Source: a virus. From it: 21,513 nt of DNA. Shown here one piece after another: positions 5,810 to 12,004 of the stretch (positions are counted from its first letter, which is position 1; the number at the start of each line of letters is the position of its first letter). The notes beneath the pieces are model-generated. The model was not told the DNA's origin. It worked only from the letters and a program-made list of their open reading frames with translations, and ran no database searches. The stretch is taken from positions 1-21,513 of IMG/VR virus record IMGVR_UViG_3300048110_000034, one strand, 5' to 3'. A program made the position numbers and the translations under genes.

Positions 5810-6856
5810 TTATACAATTACTCCCCATTGTACTAGAGAGTCGTATAAGTATTGTACACCTAACTTGAAGTAACCTCTAAAGTACATTTTTTCTTCTAAA
5901 TCATCATAGAATACTTTAAATGAACCTTCTGGGTCTGTAACATCTGAACCAATAATTAGGTTTTCAGTAGCTACATAACAAGCTCCGTTATTGTATTGAG
6001 TTGCACTACCACCTGATGGTGTGTGAGTAAACATTGCAGGGTTAAGGTCAGCTAAAATAGTATCCCACTCGTACATTGGAATTACTTGAACACCTCTAAA
6101 GCTAACTCTAGTGTAACCTTCAACTGTGTTTACAATAGCTAAATCTGCAGAAGAACCTTCTAAGTTTGCTAAGTAAGCATTAAAGACTTTTGGAGTTACA
6201 AAGAACTTCTTATCAGAAGAAGCTACTTGTTGTAAAGCTGCAGGAGCTGTGTCATACATATTTCTAAGTAGACCAATTGCATCTGCTGCTGTTGGAGCTG
6301 CTTCTACACCTGCATATATAGTTCTAGCTGCTAATATACCTGAAGTTGCCATTAATTTCATCCATCCATCAAATGCTTTGTAACCAGAATTTGCTGCAGC
6401 AGTAGTATCACCACCCCAACCTAATCTTACTACATCTTGTCCAATACCTTTAACTGCACGATTTACAATTGCATCAGCTAATTGAGTACCTTCTAGATTC
6501 ATTACATCTACACCACTTTTGTACATTTCTTCAATGTAAGTTCCAAAGAACTCATCAGTACATTGCTCTAAAGCTACTCTACATCTTCCTGCAGTAATTA
6601 CTTTATCATCAATATTAAAATCTACTTGACCAGAACCATCACCACTATTACTTGAAGAAGAACAAGCAGTATAAGGTCTTACTATTTTTGTTAGAGCAGC
6701 AGAAGTGTATACATTCATTTTATGCTTAACATTAGGGATAACTCTGTAGTTTTGCATTAAATCATCACTTCTAAATACTGGCTCATAAAAGATTTCGTTT
6801 AAGTTAGCACCACTATAAGTTGCTGCTATACTATTATTTGCTACGTTTGTTGCCAT
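5810..6856 (-). CDS. Major capsid protein (HK97-type, by context)
   Basis: This 348-aa protein follows the prohead protease by 20 nt, the usual place for the capsid gene. It starts 'MATNVANNSIAATYSGANLNEIFYE', has the mixed α/β pattern of HK97-fold capsids ('VDVMNLEGTQLADAIVNRAV' as a spine-type helix, then 'GWMKLMATSG') and ends with β-strands ('FKVFYDDLEEKMYFRGYFKLG'). A stretch near the Ser/Gly-rich 'SSSSNSGDGSGQ' may be a flexible loop. It forms the icosahedral shell. No cleavable delta domain is obvious, but the scaffold seems to be carried by the protease gene. A hairpin with an 8-bp stem stands shortly after the stop and probably ends or thins transcription. Confidence 0.88.
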   Translation of the reverse strand: MATNVANNSIAATYSGANLNEIFYEPVFRSDDLMQNYRVIPNVKHKMNVYTSAALTKIVRPYTACSSSSNSGDGSGQVDFNIDDKVITAGRCRVALEQCTDEFFGTYIEEMYKSGVDVMNLEGTQLADAIVNRAVKGIGQDVVRLGWGGDTTAAANSGYKAFDGWMKLMATSGILAARTIYAGVEAAPTAADAIGLLRNMYDTAPAALQQVASSDKKFFVTPKVFNAYLANLEGSSADLAIVNTVEGYTRVSFRGVQVIPMYEWDTILADLNPAMFTHTPSGGSATQYNNGACYVATENLIIGSDVTDPEGSFKVFYDDLEEKMYFRGYFKLGVQYLYDSLVQWGVIV

Positions 6857-6876
6857 TTTTATTTATTTTTTGATTA

Positions 6877-7281
6877 TTAATTATTAAATTTTGCTCTTAC
6901 TCTATCTGCCATTGCATTATAAAAACTTGCATTAGCATCAACAGTTTTATTTTCAACTACAGCAGGGTCGCCTTCAGTAACTACTTCAGTACCTTTAGCA
7001 TCTGCTTTGTTCAATAAAGCATTTAATCTTTCTATTTCAGTAGAAAGAGTTTCATTTTCTCCTTTAGTAGAAGTTAATTCTTCTTCTAAAGAAACAATTT
7101 TTCCATTTAAGTCAGTTACACTTGCTTCAAAAGAAGATAATTTGTTTGATATTTCTTCATTATCTGAAAGCATAACATTAACCTCAGTTACAACATCTTC
7201 TGACTTGTTGTCAGCTCCTTTTACAGAGTTTACAATTTCATCAACTTTGTTGTTAAACCAATTTTTTAACTCTTCAGTCAT
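6877..7281 (-). other. Possible nested scaffold product from internal ATG
   Basis: The internal ATG at 7279-7281 (residue 210 of the protease) follows the A-rich leader AATAACAAAAAA, similar to true starts in this window, and would give a 134-aa protein with the coiled-coil scaffold part only. Nested scaffold starts of this kind are known for the phage lambda C/Nu3 pair. There is no experimental support here, so it is proposed only. Confidence 0.35.
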
Positions 7282-7908
7282 TTTTTTGTTATTTACGTTA
7301 ATATTTAATTTATTATGTATTTGTTCAGTAGTAATGTTTTTGAATTTAGAAACATCATACTTAGCTGCTACTTTAATAGAATCAGAAATAAGATCAATAA
7401 AACCTAACTCATATGCTTCTTGAGCATTTAGCCAAGTTTCTTTATCCATCATTTCAATAATTCTATTTAACGACAATCTTGTTTTTCTCTCGTAAATATT
7501 AGCAATTTCACCACTAATCTTTTCTAAGATAGATGCAGTCTTTCTCATATCTTCAGCTTCACCCATTGCACCACCCCAAGCATTGTGTATCATAAAAAGA
7601 GAATTTTCAGCCATGATAACTTCATCAGCAGCTAATGCGATAACACTACCCATACTTGCAGCTATACCCTCAATATAAGCAGTAGTTTTTGCTTCTCTCT
7701 TTTTTATTATATTGTACATCGCCATCCCATCAAATACATCACCACCAATACAGTTGATTCGTAAATTAACAGGAGTATCTTTGTACTCTTTCATCTCAGA
7801 AATAAAGTCTTGTGCAGTAATACCATAAGCACCAATTTCATCAAAGATGTAAACCTCTGCAACAGCATCTGTTGCTTTTCCTTGTATACTAAACCATTTC
7901 TTATTCAT
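6877..7908 (-). CDS. ClpP-type prohead protease with C-terminal scaffold region
   Basis: This 343-aa protein begins with an S14 (ClpP-like) serine protease domain. The catalytic triad is visible as S85 ('EGIAASMGSVI'), H108 ('FMIHNAWGG') and D155 ('MDKETWLNAQEAYELGFID'). The oxyanion segment 'INCIGGDVFDGMAMYN' is at 51-66. The protease would cleave scaffold and capsid delta regions during head maturation. Residues about 210-343 are Glu/Lys/Ser-rich and coiled-coil-like ('SSFEASVTDLNGKIVSLEE'), typical of scaffolds fused to proteases; the end 'FYNAMADRVRAKFNN' may bind the capsid. An internal ATG at residue 210 (7279-7281), preceded by an A-rich leader, could also start a free scaffold protein. 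It directly precedes the capsid gene, the usual order. Confidence 0.92.
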   Translation of the reverse strand: MNKKWFSIQGKATDAVAEVYIFDEIGAYGITAQDFISEMKEYKDTPVNLRINCIGGDVFDGMAMYNIIKKREAKTTAYIEGIAASMGSVIALAADEVIMAENSLFMIHNAWGGAMGEAEDMRKTASILEKISGEIANIYERKTRLSLNRIIEMMDKETWLNAQEAYELGFIDLISDSIKVAAKYDVSKFKNITTEQIHNKLNINVNNKKMTEELKNWFNNKVDEIVNSVKGADNKSEDVVTEVNVMLSDNEEISNKLSSFEASVTDLNGKIVSLEEELTSTKGENETLSTEIERLNALLNKADAKGTEVVTEGDPAVVENKTVDANASFYNAMADRVRAKFNN

Positions 7909-7965
7909 ACCTGCAAAATTAGAATCTAATTGATACTTTATCTACCTAATTTGTGGAAAAAACTT

Positions 7966-8289
7966 TTAGTAAGAGATATTCTCAGATGCTTTTGATTTTT
8001 TTCTGTATTTATACACTATATTTTGTGCTTGACTTTCACTTATCTTGTATTTATGTGATAAGTCCATAAAGGTATGTGTTCTATTGCCTTTATTAAAAAC
8101 TAATCTTCTGTCAAAGTCTGCTATAATCATATAGTTCCTTAGTCGTTTAGGTTCTACCATACCCCTCTCTACCAAGTGTTTTAAAATATCTTTAGGTGTG
8201 GCAGTTTCACCGAACCTTTTAGAAATTTCAATATCTAACAACTCTAAGTAATCAAAAACTACATCTACTTTATTTTGTCTTTTTGACAT
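7966..8289 (-). CDS. Small HTH-like protein, possible DNA-binding regulator
   Basis: This 107-aa basic protein has a plausible helix-turn-helix near residues 72-98: 'TFMDLSHKYKISESQAQNIV' followed by 'YKYRKK', where the 'L-x-x-K/R-Y-x-I/V-S' turn fits regulators of the Mor or sigma-70 region 4 type. The N-terminal part ('KVDVVFDYLELLDIEISKRFG' and 'TPKDILKHLVERGMV') is helical and might mediate dimerisation. It overlaps the preceding 93-aa gene by 20 nt and lies upstream of the prohead protease, so it is transcribed between tail and head modules. A regulator of late genes, or a DNA-binding packaging accessory, are the two readings. No operator was recognised. Confidence 0.55.
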   Translation of the reverse strand: MSKRQNKVDVVFDYLELLDIEISKRFGETATPKDILKHLVERGMVEPKRLRNYMIIADFDRRLVFNKGNRTHTFMDLSHKYKISESQAQNIVYKYRKKSKASENISY

Positions 8290-8551
8290 TCTTTTTTTTC
8301 TTAGTGTTTTCTTTTAACCACTCTTCACACATTGTATTCCAGAACTTTACAACAGCATTTCTACAGGATGAACAATTTATATCTTGTTTTTGTGCAGGAA
8401 AATATTTATGCCACAAACTATACATATTATTTAAACTATCTACTTTGTGTCTGCTAAAATTAGCATTGTAAATTCTGTTTTCTTCAACAGATTTTTTTAT
8501 AAGCTCTCTGTCTGCCTTAATGACAGATTTAGCTATTTCTTGTAAATTCAT
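8270..8551 (-). CDS. Hypothetical protein, 93 aa, with CxxC
   Basis: The protein has an α-helical N-terminal half ('NLQEIAKSVIKADRELIKKSV'), a conserved-looking middle 'SLNNMYSLWHKYFPAQKQDINCSSC' around residues 39-63, an aromatic helix 'VVKFWNTMCEEWLKE', and a Lys-rich end ('TKKKKNVKKTK'). Three Cys (C60, C63, C75) could bind a metal together with a His, but no known ligand set is clear. It overlaps the following HTH-like gene by 20 nt. The short spacing within the three-gene block suggests co-expression with the zinc-ribbon-like and HTH-like proteins. I do not recognise a named family. Confidence 0.6.
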   Translation of the reverse strand: MNLQEIAKSVIKADRELIKKSVEENRIYNANFSRHKVDSLNNMYSLWHKYFPAQKQDINCSSCRNAVVKFWNTMCEEWLKENTKKKKNVKKTK

Positions 8552-8564
8552 ATTGTTATTTTAA

Positions 8565-8759
8565 TTACCATTTGCCTTCTGGACACTTACCATACCAGTC
8601 TGCAGAGAGAGATGTCTTTGCATCTAGGAAACAAGTGCATTTAGCACATCTTGATCCCCAATTTATTACTGGTTTTTTAAGCATCAAAAAATTTCTGTAA
8701 AAAGTACATTTTTTACAGATAGATAATCTTTCTAACTTTGTTTTTTTATTAACAAACAT
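8565..8759 (-). CDS. Cys-rich small protein, zinc-ribbon-like, 64 aa
   Basis: The protein has six Cys: C15 and C18 (CKKC), C38 and C41 (CAKC, continuing to C43) and C59 in 'YGKCPEGKW'. Two CxxC pairs about 20 residues apart, then a C-P-x-G-K-W ending, form a pattern I have seen in small phage proteins and interpret as a zinc ribbon; metal binding is inferred. It lies 10 nt after the tape measure and 13 nt before the next gene, opening a block of three small genes between the tail and head modules. Its role could be nucleic acid binding or virion assembly; sequence alone does not decide. Confidence 0.65.
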   Translation of the reverse strand: MFVNKKTKLERLSICKKCTFYRNFLMLKKPVINWGSRCAKCTCFLDAKTSLSADWYGKCPEGKW

Positions 8760-8769
8760 TTGTTTAATT

Positions 8770-11277
8770 TTAAAATGTTGCTTCAGCTTCTATAACTGAA
8801 ACAGTATTCTGTGCAGTAGAAATATCTGATTCTACTACAACTACTCTTCCTCCTTGTCCTATTGCACCCATCATACCTGCTTGACTGGTTGCATTAAATT
8901 GTGATTGTGCAAATGATGGCATATTCATTAAACCACCATCAGCAAACTTCACTCCACCACCTGCTGCGTTCATTGCAGATAATTGATTTCTAAACATAGA
9001 TGTACTACGTTTATTTATAACTGCTTCACCACCTTCTAATTCTACTACTCTACCACCTACTGCAAACTTCTCACCACCTTGTGCATGAGATTTACCATGT
9101 ACCATACCACCATTTGCAAATGTATCAATTACACCACCATCACCAAAACTTTTTATTATTTTTGAAAGTACAGCTAATGTAGCTAGTACAGCTATAATGT
9201 TAAGAGGAAAAGGAAGTTTAGTTTGACTTGCAGCTCCAGAAGCTACCTTTGGTGCAATACTGGCAGTTTCAACAACAGTATTAGCTGTGGTGGCTACAGT
9301 ATTAGCACCAGTAGCAACAGTTTCAGCAGTTGTAGCTGCTGTGTTTGCAACCTTTGCTTTTGTACCTAATAATGTGGCTAAAGTTAATTTACCTTTAGTT
9401 ATTTCGCTAAGTATTTCTTGTATTCTTAAAACAGATTCTGCTGCTGCTGCAGCTTGTGTAATTGCTACCCCAACTTCTCTTACTTTATTTAATTTTTCAT
9501 TTTCACCTGCAAGTTGTACTAGAGCATCTCCTAAATCATCTATATCATCTATTTGTTCTTTTCTTAATTTATTTTCTTTTTTAGCAGTAGTTTCTATCCT
9601 GTCTAATTCATTATCTAAAATTTGAGCATTAATTTCGGCAGTATTTTTACCATATCTTTCATACAATCCTAGCATATTTGCAAGATGCAATTGTTCTTTT
9701 GTAAATGATTTTTCATCAAACTCTTCTTTAGTGTCTAAACCATTTTTATATCTTTCTTTTAATTTAGAAATTTCTTCTATATGATGATTTTCTAATTGTT
9801 TCTGTTCTTTTTGAAATCTTTTTTGTTTTTCTTGTTCTTCTTCATCAGCAATTTGTTTTTTGGTTTTTTTGCCAATATTTAATTGTGATGCTAATGCTTC
9901 TGCTGATAATTCTAATTGCTTTTGTATTGATTTATTAAGATCATCAGTTACATCTCCCAACTTTTCTGCACTATCAGCAGCAAACAAATATTGCATTGCT
10001 GCTTCTCCCAACAATACAGCAACAAGACCTATACCTGTTCTTGCTAAAGCTCCTTTAGTTATTTTTAAGCTACCATTTAATAAAGCTACTGCTCCTCTCC
10101 ATGCAATAGTTGCTTTTGTAGCAGCAAAAACTCCAATCCTGTATAAACCTATCCATTTTACTAAATCTATTGTTACAGAAATTGCAGTACTAACAGTTTT
10201 AGAGTTTTCTGTCAAAAGGTTAATAAAATCAGTAATTCTTTTAACAACTCTTCTTAAACTGTTACCTAATTTACTAACTAAAACAATAGCTAATCCCTGA
10301 CTAGCAGAAGTTAATCGCTTCATATCACCTTCAAAAGTATCTCCAATAATATCTGCCATTCTTTTTGCACTACCACCTGCTGCCATATAAGCATTTGTAG
10401 AATCTTCTATGGTCTGTACCCCTTTTAACATTGTTCTAAATATAGCTTGTTGCCTAACATCTACTATCTCTCCAATTCTTTCGTTATCTAATTGTGCATC
10501 ATTTAATTTATGTAATGCTATTATTAAATCATCAGCACTATGAACAGTAAAACCAATTTGTTGTGCAAGATCAGATGTTGGGTTCATCATTTTTAAGAAT
10601 ATGTTTCTTAAAGATGTACCTGCAATAGATGCTTCATGTCCTGCATCAGCTAAAACTCCCATAATTGCTGCTGTTGCTTCTATACTAATATTTGCACTTG
10701 CTGCGATTGGAGCAACTTTAGTCATAGATGTTTGCCATTTTTCAATATCTAAAGGAGAAGAAGCAAATGCTGCTGTCATTACATCCACAACTCTTGTAGT
10801 TTCTGAAACATCTAAACCAAAACCTTTAACTGCAGCACCTGCTACAATTGCAGCTCTACCTAAATCAGAATCAGTAGCAACAGCTAAATTTAAAGTCGCT
10901 TCTTGTGCATCTAATATTTGTTGAGTAGTAAAACCTAATTTACCATAATTTGTTTGTAGCTCTGCTACTTGTTGTGCAGTAAAAAAAGTGCTTCTACCTA
11001 ATTTTTGTGCAGATAAATCTAATTTTTTAAATTCTGCATCACTTGCATTAGTTACAGCTTTAGTTTTAGCCATTTGAAATTCAAAATCTCTAAATGTTCT
11101 AATACCTGAACTAATAACTTTGTTTATTTGTCTAAAAGCTGCAGCAGCACCTAGTATACCAGCAGTTAATTTATTAAAACCTAGTGTCGTTGTTTTAGTT
11201 TTCTTTTCTAAATTATCTAGCTGCCCCTGTCCTTTTACAACTACCTGAACTATTATTTTTTCTGTATCTGTTGCCAT
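8770..11277 (-). CDS. Tail tape measure protein, TP901 family
   Basis: This 835-aa protein contains the hallmark TP901-type core at about residues 65-320, seen as 'FEFQMAKTKAVTNASDAEF', 'VAELQTNYGKLGFTTQQIL', 'IVAGAAVKGFGLDVSETT', 'KVAPIAASANISIEATAA' and 'AGHEASIAGTSLRNIFLKM'. Hydrophobic helices follow (about 360-435), then a charged coiled-coil region (about 465-600), an Ala/Thr/Val repeat near 640-676 ('ETVATGANTVATTANTV'), a short hydrophobic segment and a Gly-rich end with 'GGVIDTFANGGMVHG'. Tape measure length sets tail length; at about 1.5 Å per residue this one predicts a tail near 125 nm, so a long-tailed morphology. It starts with the AATAATATGGCA context and shows no lysozyme or peptidase insertion. 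Confidence 0.93.
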   Translation of the reverse strand: MATDTEKIIVQVVVKGQGQLDNLEKKTKTTTLGFNKLTAGILGAAAAFRQINKVISSGIRTFRDFEFQMAKTKAVTNASDAEFKKLDLSAQKLGRSTFFTAQQVAELQTNYGKLGFTTQQILDAQEATLNLAVATDSDLGRAAIVAGAAVKGFGLDVSETTRVVDVMTAAFASSPLDIEKWQTSMTKVAPIAASANISIEATAAIMGVLADAGHEASIAGTSLRNIFLKMMNPTSDLAQQIGFTVHSADDLIIALHKLNDAQLDNERIGEIVDVRQQAIFRTMLKGVQTIEDSTNAYMAAGGSAKRMADIIGDTFEGDMKRLTSASQGLAIVLVSKLGNSLRRVVKRITDFINLLTENSKTVSTAISVTIDLVKWIGLYRIGVFAATKATIAWRGAVALLNGSLKITKGALARTGIGLVAVLLGEAAMQYLFAADSAEKLGDVTDDLNKSIQKQLELSAEALASQLNIGKKTKKQIADEEEQEKQKRFQKEQKQLENHHIEEISKLKERYKNGLDTKEEFDEKSFTKEQLHLANMLGLYERYGKNTAEINAQILDNELDRIETTAKKENKLRKEQIDDIDDLGDALVQLAGENEKLNKVREVGVAITQAAAAAESVLRIQEILSEITKGKLTLATLLGTKAKVANTAATTAETVATGANTVATTANTVVETASIAPKVASGAASQTKLPFPLNIIAVLATLAVLSKIIKSFGDGGVIDTFANGGMVHGKSHAQGGEKFAVGGRVVELEGGEAVINKRSTSMFRNQLSAMNAAGGGVKFADGGLMNMPSFAQSQFNATSQAGMMGAIGQGGRVVVVESDISTAQNTVSVIEAEATF

Positions 11278-11289
11278 ATTATTATTTTT

Positions 11290-11823
11290 TTATCCTAAAT
11301 TTTGTACAGTTGCATTTGGTATATATTTTTGTATATTGTCTTTAACCATTTGAACAGCATCTTGTTTAATACCTGTTATAATTTCGTGTTTAATTGTTTT
11401 TTTAAGTTTTCTCACAGTATATCCTGCAAAGTCTGTTCTTCTTAAATTATTTCCTTCTGTCCAATAAACATATGGTCTGCCATAAAAACCTCTTCTATTA
11501 GTTTTTTCACTACCCATTAATTTATTATATATAGCATAAGCAGCTTTAGGTATTCCTTTTTTCGCTGCCCATCTTATTATATCACTTTTACTAGCATTAA
11601 AAGACCATTTGCTTGGGTTATTTACTACTTGCCAATATTTTTTGTTGTTTGTAGAAATAACATTAAGTATTTGATTTTTACCTGCATTTGTTTTTATTGC
11701 TTTAATACTTCTGCTTAAATTACCTGTAGCATTATGTTTTTGAAAAGCTAATTCTGCTCGTAAACCTTTAACGATTATTTTACCTACTTTAGTTAATCTT
11801 TTATTTGTGTTTTTTAATCTCAT
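11290..11823 (-). CDS. Minor tail / head-tail joining protein, HK97 gp10-like
   Basis: This 177-aa, strongly basic protein begins 'MRLKNTNKRLTKVGKIIVKGLRAEL'. The arrangement 'NATGNLSRSIKAI', then a β-rich part ('QILNVISTNNKKYWQVVNN'), then 'RRGFYGRPYVYWTEGNN' and a C-terminal amphipathic helix ('AVQMVKDNIQKYI') follows the plan of HK97 gp10-type proteins. In that plan, 'T/S-G-x-L-x-x-S' precedes a β-sheet and a helix that packs on the tail or neck. These proteins act in tail completion or head-tail joining. The gene is coupled to the 59-aa gene by TAATG and precedes the tape measure by 12 nt. Family assignment is by pattern and position, so it is moderate. Confidence 0.55.
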   Translation of the reverse strand: MRLKNTNKRLTKVGKIIVKGLRAELAFQKHNATGNLSRSIKAIKTNAGKNQILNVISTNNKKYWQVVNNPSKWSFNASKSDIIRWAAKKGIPKAAYAIYNKLMGSEKTNRRGFYGRPYVYWTEGNNLRRTDFAGYTVRKLKKTIKHEIITGIKQDAVQMVKDNIQKYIPNATVQNLG

Positions 11824-12002
11824 TAACTTGACACTTTATTATTTAAGTTTCTTCTCAATACTTTATGTGCATTGCCAAACTTATCTTCAGCTACTATAGG
11901 TATTAGAAATTCTTGTGAGTTTATAGTTACAGTCATATAAACCTCTAAGCCACTTCTATTTGGTACACCACTATTTGTTATTTCTTCTTTTACTTTAGAC
12001 AT
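11823..12002 (-). CDS. Small hypothetical protein, 59 aa, in tail cluster
   Basis: A complete short gene fills what would otherwise be a 180-nt hole between the 898-aa and gp10-like genes. It begins with ATG at 12002 (MSKVKEEITNSG…) and stops with TAA at 11823, overlapping the next ATG by one base (TAATG). The sequence has a β-hairpin-like core ('LEVYMTVTINSQEFLIPIV') and a basic tail ('HKVLRRNLNNKVSS'). I do not recognise a family. Precise end-to-end packing with both neighbours, the same coupling type used elsewhere in this cluster and an intact frame support it as real. A small structural or assembly factor for the tail is the likeliest role. Confidence 0.65.
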   Translation of the reverse strand: MSKVKEEITNSGVPNRSGLEVYMTVTINSQEFLIPIVAEDKFGNAHKVLRRNLNNKVSS

Positions 12003-12004
12003 AA

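Noticed and set aside
8287-8305. A AAA AAG slippery heptamer in correct phase near the end of the 93-aa gene
   Set aside because: A -1 shift there runs into a stop after about nine codons. The overlapping HTH-like frame is in the +1 register with its own ATG, so no useful fusion results.
9287-10924. Plus-strand frames of 107-146 codons opposite the tape measure gene
   Set aside because: They lie antisense to a clear TP901 protein, have shadow-like Ala/Leu/Ser composition and no leader or neighbours on the plus strand.
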